Part shown: one piece after another, positions 19,004 to 28,227 of the stretch
How positions within the stretch are numbered: position 1 is the first letter of the stretch
Layout: the number at the start of each line of letters is the position of its first letter
Origin: Myxococcales bacterium
GTDB taxonomy: Bacteria > Myxococcota_A > UBA9160 > UBA4427
Assembly (NCBI GenBank): GCA_012959665.1
Contig: DUCT01000160.1
Coordinates: 33,484 to 86,644, forward strand
Direction of reading: 5' to 3'
DNA: 53,161 bases
Program-made: the position numbers and the translations under genes
Notes under the pieces: model-generated
What the model was told of the DNA's origin: nothing
The model's database searches: none
What the model saw: only the letters and a program-made list of their open reading frames with translations

Positions 19004-19806
19004 GAATGCTCTCGGGCGGGGGCGAGAAAGGCCGCGCCGCTTCCCAGGCCGGAGGCGCCGCGAAGGCGGGTGGCGACGAAGCATCGGGCATGGTTCACGG
19101 CTTCTTCAAGGCCTTGGCCCAGGGCTAGGCCCGCTGTAATGGCCGATGCCAGCGCACAGCCCGTTCCGTGGACGGCTCCAGCGTCGATCCTTTCGCCCTT
19201 GAGCCAAGTCATGGGGTTGGCCGATTCCTGAGCGATCGCCAACAAGTCGTCGGGGGGACCGTCGCGGTGTCCGCCCTTGATGAGAACCGCCTCGCAGCCA
19301 AATTTTTCGAGGAAAACCTCAGCTGCCGCCTCGCAATCCCGCTTGCGTCCGATCTCGATCTCGGTCAAAAGTTCCGCTTCATGCAGATTGGGGGTGACCA
19401 ACCGAGCGCCCCGCATCAATTCGCGGAGAACGGGCCACGCCCTGCGTTCCAGCAGAGGGGTACCGTCACTGGCGGCAAGAACAGGGTCGATGACCGTGGG
19501 AATCTGGGTGGCGAATCCGGAAAGCGCGAGTTGAACGCTCCGGGCGACATCGTCCGAGGCCAGCATCCCGATCTTGATGGCGGCGGGGGTGATGTCCGCA
19601 AGAAGGACGCGCAATTGATCCAGGGCCACGGAGGGAAATACGGGCATCACAGCACGAACTCCACTGCTGTCCTGGACGGTCAGCGCGGTGACCACTCCGG
19701 CACCGTGCACACCGTACGCGGAGAAGACTTGGAGGTCAGCCTGAAGGCCGGCTCCGCCGGTCGGGTCAGAGCCCGCAATCGTGAGAGCACATTTCATTAT
19801 CTGCAT
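19000..19806 (-). CDS. thiD: Hydroxymethylpyrimidine/phosphomethylpyrimidine kinase
   Basis: 'ALTIAGSDPTGGAGLQADLQVFSAYGVHGAGVVTALTVQDSSGV', 'DPVLAASDG', 'LVTPNLHEAELLT', 'DAGAVHGTGCALASAITA'. Confidence 0.93.
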   Translation of the reverse strand: MQIMKCALTIAGSDPTGGAGLQADLQVFSAYGVHGAGVVTALTVQDSSGVRAVMPVFPSVALDQLRVLLADITPAAIKIGMLASDDVARSVQLALSGFATQIPTVIDPVLAASDGTPLLERRAWPVLRELMRGARLVTPNLHEAELLTEIEIGRKRDCEAAAEVFLEKFGCEAVLIKGGHRDGPPDDLLAIAQESANPMTWLKGERIDAGAVHGTGCALASAITAGLALGQGLEEAVNHARCFVATRLRGASGLGSGAAFLAPAREHS

Positions 19807-20028
19807 GGTAAGATCCGCCGCGGTTCGGCGCATCCCATGGAGAAATTCTCCGGACGATTCTTCGGGCTCTGGTGGTGGCCCGCGAGACGCCAGAAGCCAG
19901 GCCGATTGGGCGATTCGTACCGCGCCCCAAGCCGTGCAACACTCCTGGGGTGCCCGGTGGCCGACAGCCGGTTTTCGAATCGAAAGGACCATTTTGACGG
20001 TCGTGATGCTTCAGACTAGGTTCCGCGT

Positions 20029-20799
20029 ATGATGAAATTACGACTCTCCGCCAGCTGGCCCGACCTTTGTGCAGTGTTCCTGTTGCTGGGCCTCGTCCTT
20101 CCACCGGCCATGGCTCCGCTGGGGACCGCCTTGGCGGCGGACATGGACAAGCAAACGCCCTCGGATTCCAAAGCTGAAAATCCAGTCCCTATAGACGTGG
20201 GCTTTTGGGCGACGAGTCGCGCCCGGACCGATTACGAGGTCGTCGTCGTCCAGTACTGGTCAGTCGGACCGCTCCTGCGAGCCGAAGCGGTGACGAGAGG
20301 ACAGAACATCGTGACCTTGGTGAACGGGGACTATTACTACGCCTACGACGCTCTCACCAACTCGGGTTACCGCATTCGCCGGACTGCCGGAGCCATCGCT
20401 GCCGATTCTGGTCGCAAGCGTCCCTTCGGGATGCACCTGCAGGAAATCCTTGACCAGGGTGGAGAAAAAATTCGAGAGGACACTTTCGGGGGCATCCCCG
20501 TCGATGTGTATCGCCTGACGAATGATGAAGAACGCCGAACTCTCTGGGTGCAAAAAGAATCGGACGCGATTCCGGTTCGGATTGAAACTTACGATCGACG
20601 TCGAGGTCGCACCGCAAGGCTGGATTGGGTCAACTGGCTTTCGGGCTTGAAGGTTCCGCCCTCTTTCTTCGCCCCTCCGGTAGAGGTGAAGTTCGAGGAA
20701 TTTGATACCTACCAGGACTTTCTCGTGCGCTTGGCAGCCGGGTCGGTGCCTCCGGCCCCCCCTTTCTTCCAGGAGCTCATCGAGAATCGTCGGCCCTGA
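20029..20799 (+). CDS. Exported protein of unknown function, possibly LolA/lipoprotein-sorting-like fold
   Basis: N-terminal signal peptide; beta-rich sequence with 'TLWVQKESDAIPVRIETYDRRRGRTARLDWVNW' reminiscent of outer-membrane lipoprotein-sorting proteins. Confidence 0.55.
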   Translation: MMKLRLSASWPDLCAVFLLLGLVLPPAMAPLGTALAADMDKQTPSDSKAENPVPIDVGFWATSRARTDYEVVVVQYWSVGPLLRAEAVTRGQNIVTLVNGDYYYAYDALTNSGYRIRRTAGAIAADSGRKRPFGMHLQEILDQGGEKIREDTFGGIPVDVYRLTNDEERRTLWVQKESDAIPVRIETYDRRRGRTARLDWVNWLSGLKVPPSFFAPPVEVKFEEFDTYQDFLVRLAAGSVPPAPPFFQELIENRRP

Positions 20800-20810
20800 T
20801 CCTCGGAATT

Positions 20811-20900
20811 CTTACCTTCGATCTTCTTACCTACGCGCCTCTTACCTTCGCGCCTCTGACCTTCGAGCCTCTGACCCTCCAACCTCTTACCGTCGCGGAT
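20811..20900. repeat. 15-bp direct tandem repeat, 6 units, at a convergent gene junction
   Basis: cttaccttcgatctt/cttacctacgcgcct/cttaccttcgcgcct/ctgaccttcgagcct/ctgaccctccaacct/cttaccgtcgcggat. Confidence 0.93.
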
Positions 20901-20928
20901 AGCGATGGTTGATCGCCGGGGCGCGCGG

Positions 20929-22029
20929 TCAGGTCACCCAAGTGATATTGGCATCCACCGGGCTGGATGCTTCGACGGAGAGCGTCGCGAGTCTTCTGAC
21001 CACCGTGTTGGAGATATCCTTGAAAGCGATGGCCGTGGGCGAATGGGGCGAAACGACAATGATGGGCTCACCACGATCGCCGTAATCCGCCATGTGGGGA
21101 TCAATGGGGACTTCTCCGAGAAATTCTACGCCGAGTTCTTTGGCGACTCGTTTCCCTCCATCCTTCCCGAAGAGGTAGTACTGCTTGTCGGGCAGTTCAG
21201 GCGGGGTGAAATACGACATGTTTTCGATGATGCCGAGAACCGGCACGCTGACCTTGTTGAACATCTGCAGCCCCTTGCGCGCGTCGATCAGCGAGAGGTC
21301 GTTGGCCGTCGTGACGATCACCGCGCCCGAAAGGGGCGCAAGCTGGGTCAAGGTGAGCGCGGCGTCCCCGGTCCCGGGCGGAAGGTCGATGATGAGGTAG
21401 TCGAGTTCGCCCCAAGCGACATCGGTGAGGAATTGTTTGATCAGTCCATGGACCATGGGCCCGCGCCAAATGACGGGCGAATCGTCGGTTACGAAAAATC
21501 CCATGGACATGAGCTTGAGCCCGTATCCTTCCAGGGGAATTATGCGTTGATTCGAAGTGGTTGCCGGGCGGCCGCTCACGCCGGTGATGAGAGGAAGCGA
21601 AGGTCCGTATACATCGGCGTCGAGAATGCCAACCCGCGCGCCGCTCTGTTGCATGGAGAGTGCGAGATTGAGTGCGGTCGTGCTTTTGCCGACCCCTCCC
21701 TTCCCCGAAGCGACCGCGAGAATGTTCTTGACTCCAGGGAGAACAAGCTTTTCCTTGATCGAGGAGGTCGACTGGCGAGTATTCGCAGTCATGCTCACGG
21801 TGACCTCGCCCACGCCCTTGAGCGCACCCACCGCTTCGTATGCGGATTTCTCGAATTCTGCCTTGATGGGGCAGGCGGGGGTGGTGAGCTCGATTTCGAA
21901 CGACACCTTCTCACCGTCAATTTTGATGTTTTTGACAAAGCCGAGGTCGACAATATTCTGTTTGAAGTCCGGGTCCTCGATGGGCCGGAGGGCGTCGAGG
22001 ATCTGATCCTCTGTAACGGGAGGGGCCAT
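20929..22029 (-). CDS. apbC: Mrp/ApbC/NBP35-family iron-sulfur carrier P-loop ATPase
   Basis: N-terminal MIP18-like domain 'DALRPIEDPDFKQNIVDLGFVKNI', 'VASGKGGVGKSTTALNLAL', 'YLIIDLPPGTGDAALTLTQ', 'VLGIIENMSYF'. Confidence 0.94.
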   Translation of the reverse strand: MAPPVTEDQILDALRPIEDPDFKQNIVDLGFVKNIKIDGEKVSFEIELTTPACPIKAEFEKSAYEAVGALKGVGEVTVSMTANTRQSTSSIKEKLVLPGVKNILAVASGKGGVGKSTTALNLALSMQQSGARVGILDADVYGPSLPLITGVSGRPATTSNQRIIPLEGYGLKLMSMGFFVTDDSPVIWRGPMVHGLIKQFLTDVAWGELDYLIIDLPPGTGDAALTLTQLAPLSGAVIVTTANDLSLIDARKGLQMFNKVSVPVLGIIENMSYFTPPELPDKQYYLFGKDGGKRVAKELGVEFLGEVPIDPHMADYGDRGEPIIVVSPHSPTAIAFKDISNTVVRRLATLSVEASSPVDANITWVT

Positions 22030-22110
22030 GGTCTTTCCTTGAGTGGATGCTTAAAGTCACGGTCAACAATGGTTTAAAGATGCATGCCGTTTGGCGGCCG
22101 CCTGAGCAAT

Positions 22111-22200
22111 TGAAATCCGGACAACTGAAATCCGGACAATGAAGAGCCGGACAATGAAAGTCCGGACAATGAACACACGGATAATGAACACACGGGCGGG
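22111..22200. repeat. 15-bp direct tandem repeat, 6 units, upstream of the questin-oxidase-like gene
   Basis: tgaaatccggacaac/tgaaatccggacaat/gaagagccggacaat/gaaagtccggacaat/gaacacacggataat/gaacacacgggcggg. Confidence 0.93.
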
Positions 22201-22258
22201 CAACGAAGCCCAGTCCAGCCGTCGGGAAGCTCAAACTGTAGCGCGCCCTGGAGGAACA

Positions 22259-23320
22259 TTGTCGTTGACCGAACTCGACCAGGCTCTCAGCCGGCTGCAA
22301 TCGACCGCCCCCGAGTATTCGGGTGGACTGAGCAACCACGGCCCCATGGTCGCCGAGGCCCTGCATTGCCTGGGCCACGAGGCGTTGATTTCCGCCTGGG
22401 CGGACGTCTACGTCCCTCGCCTGGAGGATCGCGCAGCGGGCCGGCCCATCCCGGTTCCGCAACAGGAAGCCGGGCTAGGCAATGGAGATTTCGCCGACTG
22501 GCGAGTCACTTTCGAAGGCGAGCTGGCAGAGGAGCCCTGGACGAAGGTGGCGCGGGTCTGGATTCCTGTCCTGCTGCCCGGGTATTTCGCGGCCGCGATG
22601 CACGGACCGATCCGGGTGGCCCATGCGATTCGCGCACTCGAGGAGGAGGAAACCCCGCTCCGATTGGGCGAGTTGGCTGAGGCGTTGGGCTATTGGGCCA
22701 GCCGGTTCCAGCGCCTGCCGGGTGATGTGGGGTCCGCTCACCGGCCCGGCTTCGGTCCGGCCCAGGTCCTAGCCGAGGCGGTAAGGGTGCCGGCGGAGCG
22801 TCGACGTATAGGTTTCCTGACCGACGCCGTGGGTGTCCTTGATGGGGAGAAGGGCTTCGCCAAGACGATGGCAGGGGCAGATCTGGAATGCGCTTCGCCG
22901 AGCCAACTCATCGGTGAAATCTGCGCGTGTGCTGCGGGCCTCTACATCGAAAACCCCTCGTCGCGAATCGCGTATGTCCACGCCCTGACCGGGCCCTCAG
23001 CTTTGAGGCTTATGAGTGCTTACGTCGATGCCGAGGATCTGCGTCGTGGAATCGGCTACGCCCTCCAGGCCGCGGCCGCTCTTCACTGCACACACTCCGA
23101 AGCGGTCAGTACGGCGGCCCGCTCGTCGGGAGCGGCGGAACAGGCTCTGTCCTGGGATGAACTTCGCTACCGTGCGGCGTGTTCCCTGGAAGAACATGCA
23201 ATCAAATTGACCGAGGCTTGCTGGCGTGAGAATCGCTTCCAGGCGGATGAACGCTTTCGGCGGGCGTCGGCCGACGCGATCACACACCTCGGTGTGTCCT
23301 GGGGTGGCCGAGGCGGTTAG
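22259..23320 (+). CDS. Questin oxidase-like (DUF4243) family protein
   Basis: 'GGLSNHGPMVAEALHCLGHE', 'LLPGYFAAAMHGPIRVAHAIRAL', 'LAEALGYWASRFQRLPG'; TTG at 22259 preceded by GGAGG; in-frame ATGs further upstream lie inside the 15-bp repeats. Confidence 0.7.
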   Translation: MSLTELDQALSRLQSTAPEYSGGLSNHGPMVAEALHCLGHEALISAWADVYVPRLEDRAAGRPIPVPQQEAGLGNGDFADWRVTFEGELAEEPWTKVARVWIPVLLPGYFAAAMHGPIRVAHAIRALEEEETPLRLGELAEALGYWASRFQRLPGDVGSAHRPGFGPAQVLAEAVRVPAERRRIGFLTDAVGVLDGEKGFAKTMAGADLECASPSQLIGEICACAAGLYIENPSSRIAYVHALTGPSALRLMSAYVDAEDLRRGIGYALQAAAALHCTHSEAVSTAARSSGAAEQALSWDELRYRAACSLEEHAIKLTEACWRENRFQADERFRRASADAITHLGVSWGGRGG

Positions 23321-24531
23321 TTGCCGTGCTGCGCCAGAAGCATCTCGGCATTGCCGCTGAGGATCGCGAACCGCTCCTCGGGGTGCCCCTCAGTGACGAT
23401 CAATACCTTGGCAAGGCTTGCCCCGAGATGGTAGAACGGCCAGTCGCTTCCGAAGAGAAGCCGATTGGATCCGACTTTGTCGATGAGTTCCCGAAGAACG
23501 CTAATGCCCTGACCGTGAATTCCCAGCCAGAGATTCTTGTGCCTGCGTGCAAGGGGAATTGCGTCGCCCACATCCCGTGCCCCGGCATGCCCAAGGATGA
23601 ATTGAACTTCGGGATGTGAGGCCACCGCGTTCTCGTAATGGCGGATCAGGGTATAACGATGGGTGTATTCGGGCTCGATACCAGCTCGGCCCCCGTGAAA
23701 GAAGATCGGGACTCCCAGTTTTCCGCACTCCCTATAGATGGGATCAAGTTCGGGGGAATCGGGATAGAAACGCTGGACCGCCGGGTGAAGTTTGAGGGCG
23801 CTGGCACCCCGGGCGACTTGAAGGCGCAGGGACGCGATGGCGTCGGGGTCGCGCGGGTGGACCGAGGCCCCGGCGAGCAGCCGTTTTGAACTACCCGAGG
23901 ACTCGATGGCGGTCGCCCAATGGCGGCTCAAGTCGTCGCCAAATGGCAGCCCTAGAGCGATGGGGAGTATGACCGCCCGTTGGATCCCCATGGCGTTCAT
24001 TTCATCCAGCAAGTTCGGAATCGTGTGAGTGGCCGCCGCCTCGCTTCCCCAGCCGGCCTGAGCCACAGTCTCTTCCCTCAGTAAAGCGAGGTCGCTCTCG
24101 GTGAAATTGGCATTCACATAGACATCGAGATCCAGCTCGCAGCCTCGGTCGGTCGCATCGCAATCCAGGAAATGGCGGACTCGGGGGGTGGGTTTCAGCC
24201 AGTCGATGGTCGGTGCGAAGAGCAGGGACATTCCAAGGTGTGCATGAAAGTCAGTCACCGAGGGAAGGTCTTCGACAACGCATCGTAATCGACCCTCAGC
24301 GTCGATTTCGAAATAGGGAAGGTCCGCAAGGCCACGATACCCCCGATAGATGTGGCGTCCGTAAGGTCCTCGGCCAGCCCTTTTCTTTTCGAGGCGCATT
24401 TGTTCGGCGAGTCGCTGGATGTCGGCGTCGTGATACCGATTGGGATCTTCGCAGCCAAAGGGGGCCAGTAGTGAGGCAGCACTGATTCCGAGTGCTTGCA
24501 AGAAAAAACGGCGATCCACCGGGGCGCTCAT
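23317..24531 (-). CDS. Amidohydrolase (TIM-barrel metal-dependent hydrolase) with Tat-like lipoprotein signal
   Basis: 'DRRFFLQALGISAASLLAPFGC' Tat/lipobox-like N-terminus; 'VTDFHAHLGMS', 'GASALKLHPAVQRFYPD', 'FFHGG', 'FILGHAGARD', 'LLFGSDWPF'. Confidence 0.82.
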   Translation of the reverse strand: MSAPVDRRFFLQALGISAASLLAPFGCEDPNRYHDADIQRLAEQMRLEKKRAGRGPYGRHIYRGYRGLADLPYFEIDAEGRLRCVVEDLPSVTDFHAHLGMSLLFAPTIDWLKPTPRVRHFLDCDATDRGCELDLDVYVNANFTESDLALLREETVAQAGWGSEAAATHTIPNLLDEMNAMGIQRAVILPIALGLPFGDDLSRHWATAIESSGSSKRLLAGASVHPRDPDAIASLRLQVARGASALKLHPAVQRFYPDSPELDPIYRECGKLGVPIFFHGGRAGIEPEYTHRYTLIRHYENAVASHPEVQFILGHAGARDVGDAIPLARRHKNLWLGIHGQGISVLRELIDKVGSNRLLFGSDWPFYHLGASLAKVLIVTEGHPEERFAILSGNAEMLLAQHGN

Positions 24532-25538
24532 CGCGACGAGTCTCCATCGGGGTGCATCCAATACCTTCGAAAGTCGCTCCACTCTTCCCGATCGGTCACC
24601 CAGTTGGAATAAATAGCCACGCCGGAGAGGCAGTGCGATGAAGTGGATCGGTTCTCCAGCGCCGCTCGGACTCCGAGCGAAGCCGTTCGCAGGTTCTCCA
24701 CCTTCGGGTTGGAGTAGAGGGGAACATCCTCGTACGCAGGGAGACCGATCAGGACTTCGTGGCCTGGGACCGAACAAGCCCAGTCCACTAGAAGATTAGT
24801 TTGGTGGCGGACGAAAGCGAGGTAGGGGTTGATGTAGTTGAGCCCAGAGTCGTATGCCATCAGGACGGTTTGGTCGCTTGCTGTCATCGTGGCGAGGTAG
24901 AAGCCAGCGGTCCAGAAGCTTCGGCGCAACGGTCCAGGGAAGATTCCCATAAAGTTTGCTCGAGGTGTGGCCTGGCTGATCACGAAGTCAAGTCCCAAGG
25001 CGGTCCGGACGTTGGTGAGCAGCGTGAGATAGCCGGGCTCGTGGTCGATCATGGGCTCAAAATCGAAGTGGACGCCATCGAAACCGACTGCGCGAAGTTC
25101 GACGAGTAAAGCGATTAGCTCGGACTGAAAGGCCGGGTCGTCGAGAGGGATATTTTCTACTCGCGCCCCTACCCAGGCGAAAAGTCGGGCATCAGAAAAA
25201 ACCGCTCGCAGAGACGAAAAGAGCTCGCCTGGCTTGTCCCGGACGGTGCCATCCGAGAGGGCGGGGCCCACATGGATGAAGAGGTCGCGAATTCCATGAC
25301 GATCGAGATTCTGCTTGAGCTGTGCCAGTTCCCCACCGGGCACGGGCTTTTCGTCCCGGACGCCATAGCCGGTATACCACTTGTGTCCAAGCCATATTCC
25401 ATTGGTCCCGCGATCGAAGCGCTGCTCCGAGGTAGGGAAAGGGTCCCACAGGACCATGCCAGCAGCGATTGCGGTGGCAAGAAGCAGCAGCAAGGCCAGA
25501 AGTCGCAGTCTTCGCAATCGAACCTCAATAGCTTCCAT
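24528..25538 (-). CDS. Membrane-anchored or exported GH18-like TIM-barrel protein
   Basis: N-terminal hydrophobic anchor; 'FDGVHFDFEPMIDHEPGYLTLLTNVRTAL' resembles the GH18 DxxDxE-type motif; ATGA overlap with the downstream amidohydrolase. Confidence 0.6.
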   Translation of the reverse strand: MEAIEVRLRRLRLLALLLLLATAIAAGMVLWDPFPTSEQRFDRGTNGIWLGHKWYTGYGVRDEKPVPGGELAQLKQNLDRHGIRDLFIHVGPALSDGTVRDKPGELFSSLRAVFSDARLFAWVGARVENIPLDDPAFQSELIALLVELRAVGFDGVHFDFEPMIDHEPGYLTLLTNVRTALGLDFVISQATPRANFMGIFPGPLRRSFWTAGFYLATMTASDQTVLMAYDSGLNYINPYLAFVRHQTNLLVDWACSVPGHEVLIGLPAYEDVPLYSNPKVENLRTASLGVRAALENRSTSSHCLSGVAIYSNWVTDREEWSDFRRYWMHPDGDSSR

Positions 25539-25618
25539 GGGGAAAAGAAGAGTTTGGGCCGGGCCTTTGTTCCCGTCTCGGGTTCCGGCGACCGAGGACG
25601 CATGGTAGGCTAATCACG

Positions 25619-26131
25619 ATGACACTCAAATATCGTTTGTTCGGTGGAGTCTTTCTTGTTGGACTGATTCTTGACCAGTGGACGAAGCTCTCGATCGTCG
25701 ACCATTTTCGCTACGGGGAGCGTCTTGAGGTCATTCCCGGAATTTTCGATCTGACACACGTTCGGAATCCGGGTGGAGCATTCAGCCTCTTCGCCGACGG
25801 ACCTTTCGAGTGGAGGATGACTTTTTTCGTTGGGGCCACCGTGTTGGCGATCGTGCTGCTTATGGTTTTTCTGGCGCGTCACGAGGGGGAGGATTGGCTG
25901 ACCCCGTCGGCTCTGGGCTTCGTGATGGCAGGCGCGGTCGGGAACTTGATTGACAGGCTTGCCTATGGGGAGGTGATCGATTTCATCGATATTCACCTCT
26001 GGGGCGGATATACCTGGCCGACTTTCAATGTGGCCGACAGCGCGATTGTTCTTGGCGTGGGGCTGCTGCTCTTTGAGGTATTCCTCGCCGATCAAGATCT
26101 TTCCGAAGCCGACGAATCGATGGCGGATTGA
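25619..26131 (+). CDS. lspA: Lipoprotein signal peptidase (signal peptidase II)
   Basis: 'DQWTKLSIVDHF', 'THVRNPGGAFSLFA', 'GAVGNLIDRLAYGEVIDFIDIH', 'TFNVADSAIVLGVGLL'. Confidence 0.95.
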   Translation: MTLKYRLFGGVFLVGLILDQWTKLSIVDHFRYGERLEVIPGIFDLTHVRNPGGAFSLFADGPFEWRMTFFVGATVLAIVLLMVFLARHEGEDWLTPSALGFVMAGAVGNLIDRLAYGEVIDFIDIHLWGGYTWPTFNVADSAIVLGVGLLLFEVFLADQDLSEADESMAD

Positions 26132-26222
26132 CTGGCCTAGGGGCAGGCGCTGGGGTTCGCTGACCGATTGGCCCCTTTGCTAAGTCCGATCGCCGAGCCA
26201 TTTTCCAGGCCTGATTTCTTGA

Positions 26223-26260
26223 GCCCCACGTACTCAGCCCCACGTACTCAGCCCCACGCG
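26223..26260. repeat. 14-bp direct tandem repeat (about 2.7 units) at the lspA/nupC-like convergent junction
   Basis: gccccacgtactca/gccccacgtactca/gccccacgcg. Confidence 0.85.
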
Positions 26261-26341
26261 AAAGGGTCCGCGGGGCAGAGCGCATGGTGGGCGAGGGAGA
26301 CTGGGCTCCCTGGGCTTCCGGAATCCGGGGTAGGGAGATCT

Positions 26342-27574
26342 TTAGATCAGCAAGCCCGCTAGACAGGCGGTCATGAAACTGGCGAGGGATCCCGCGAGAA
26401 TCGAGCGTAGGCCGAGGCTTGCCACTTCGTGGCGCCGGCTCGGGACCATTCCCCCGATGCCCCCCAAAAGGATCGCGAGGGATCCGAAATTGGCAAAACC
26501 GCAGAGCGCGTATGAAGCGATTACCCGGCTTCGTTCGGTCAGCTGGCCCGACGCCATTTCCTCGCCAAGCTGCTGGTAGGCAAGGAATTCGTTGAGAACG
26601 GTCTTGATGCCAAGGAGCGAGCCCACAGCGGGGGCATCTTGCCAGGGTACGCCCATCAGGAAGGCGAGGGGGGCGAGAAGTATTCCCAGAATTTTCTCGA
26701 GAGTCAGGTCTCCAATGCCCACGAAAGCACCGACTGCGCCAAGCAAATCGTTCGCCATCGCGATGAGCGCCACAAAGGCAATCAAGGTGGCGCCGACGTA
26801 GGCAGCGAGCCTCATCGCATTCAGCGCTCCGTCGGCAGCGGCGTCGATGATATTCCCATCGGGTCTCTCCACCGGCGATCCGACGCCGGCCATGGTCATA
26901 GGCTCACCCGTTTCGGGGATCATGATTTTGGCAAGTAGAAGCGCGGCGGGAGCGGAGAGAATACTGGCGGTGACAAGATGCCCCGCGAAGGCACCGCCCC
27001 CGAGAATATTCACGTATGCCAGGAGCACTGAGCCGGCGACTGTCGACATTCCCAGGGTCATGGTTGTGAAGAGTTCCGATCGCGTCATCCGTTCGATATA
27101 GGGTTTGATGATCAGGCAGGATTCAACCATCCCCACAAATATATTGGCGACTGCCGCGAGACTTTCAGCCCCTGAGAGTTTCATGCTTCGGGCGAGGATC
27201 GCGGCTAGGCCTCGAACGACCCACTGAACCCAGCCGAGGTGGTAGAAGATCGAGAAGAGGCTCCCCATGAAGATAATGATGGGGAGAACACCGAGGGCGA
27301 AGGAAAATCCGACATCGACCAGAGGGCCGAATACGAATTGGGTTCCCGCATTCGTGTAATCCAGGAGTCGCCCCACACCGACAGAGACGCCGGAAAAAAA
27401 GGCCTGCCCGGCATTCGTCCGTAGCAGCCCGAGTCCGAGTGCGAACTGAATGGCCAAGCCCCAAGCCACGGTCTTCCATGCGATCTCGCGTCGATTGGAG
27501 GAGGCTAGCCAAGCGATCCCCATCATGACGAAAAGTCCGAGAGCCGACATCAATCTCATTCCGATTTCGTTCAC
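26342..27574 (-). CDS. nupC: Concentrative nucleoside transporter (NupC/CNT family)
   Basis: 'GVLPIIIFMGSLFSIFYHLGWVQWVV', 'ESLAAVANIFVGMVESCLIIKPYI', 'MTLGMSTVAGSVLLAY', 'YALCGFANFGSLAILLGGIGGMVPSRR'. Confidence 0.92.
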   Translation of the reverse strand: MNEIGMRLMSALGLFVMMGIAWLASSNRREIAWKTVAWGLAIQFALGLGLLRTNAGQAFFSGVSVGVGRLLDYTNAGTQFVFGPLVDVGFSFALGVLPIIIFMGSLFSIFYHLGWVQWVVRGLAAILARSMKLSGAESLAAVANIFVGMVESCLIIKPYIERMTRSELFTTMTLGMSTVAGSVLLAYVNILGGGAFAGHLVTASILSAPAALLLAKIMIPETGEPMTMAGVGSPVERPDGNIIDAAADGALNAMRLAAYVGATLIAFVALIAMANDLLGAVGAFVGIGDLTLEKILGILLAPLAFLMGVPWQDAPAVGSLLGIKTVLNEFLAYQQLGEEMASGQLTERSRVIASYALCGFANFGSLAILLGGIGGMVPSRRHEVASLGLRSILAGSLASFMTACLAGLLI

Positions 27575-28227
27575 TTTTCCTCCCGGTCCCGATCCCTCTC
27601 GAAAAGGTTCGCGAGTTCCCGGGTGGCGGAGATTGGATTGGCTGCTGCGGCGACGGCGGAAATGACCGCCGCACCGGATGTCCCGGTTTCGAGGATGGCG
27701 CGAATATTTCCGCCGTTGATTCCGCCGATGGCCACCAGGGGGAGTGGGGCCACCCGGCGAACCGCTTGCTCGAGGGCTGCGATTCCGGGCGCGGTCTCGG
27801 GGGAAGCTTTGGACTGCGTGCCGAAGATGGGCCCGAAGGCCACGTAGCTCGGCGCGGCTTTCGCGGCAGCAGAGGCCTGGTCGAGGTTATGAGTCGAAAG
27901 CCCGATGGCGAGCTTGGCTAAGGCCTCCTTGGGAATGCGGTCTGCCGGCATGTCGTCCTGGCCCAGGTGGAGCCCATCGGCGCCTGCAGCCAGGGCAAGA
28001 TCAAAGCGATCGTTGATCACAAAGAGAACCCCGGCGCGGCGTGTCTTCCATCGAATGGCCTGGGCCCACTCGAGGGCCTGGGAGTCGATTGCATGCTTGA
28101 TCCTGAGTTGAATAACCGAAGCTCCCCCAGCGCAGGCTGCTTCGGCCTGATCGACGGGGCCTTGAGGCCAGCGAGGGTCATCGTCTGCGAGCACGTGGAG
28201 GCCAGCAAAGGGCACGGCGGAGTTCAT
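27571..28227 (-). CDS. thiE: Thiamine-phosphate synthase
   Basis: 'GGASVIQLRIKHAI', 'LFVINDRFDLALAAGADGLHLGQDDMPAD', 'GLSTHNLDQA', 'YVAFGPIFGTQSK', 'PLVAIGGINGGNIRAILETGTSGAAVISAV'. Confidence 0.93.
   Translation of the reverse strand: MNSAVPFAGLHVLADDDPRWPQGPVDQAEAACAGGASVIQLRIKHAIDSQALEWAQAIRWKTRRAGVLFVINDRFDLALAAGADGLHLGQDDMPADRIPKEALAKLAIGLSTHNLDQASAAAKAAPSYVAFGPIFGTQSKASPETAPGIAALEQAVRRVAPLPLVAIGGINGGNIRAILETGTSGAAVISAVAAAANPISATRELANLFERDRDREEK

Noticed and set aside
20702-20902. 66-aa ORF ending in SYLRA pentapeptide repeats
   Set aside because: Out-of-frame over the end of an annotated gene and the 15-bp repeat; the repeat explains it.
20905-22077. 390-aa plus-strand ORF
   Set aside because: Antisense shadow of the clear apbC/mrp gene.
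22074-22259. Minus-strand ORF with Leu/Ser/Gly pentapeptide repeats
   Set aside because: Product of the 15-bp repeat register, not a recognised protein.
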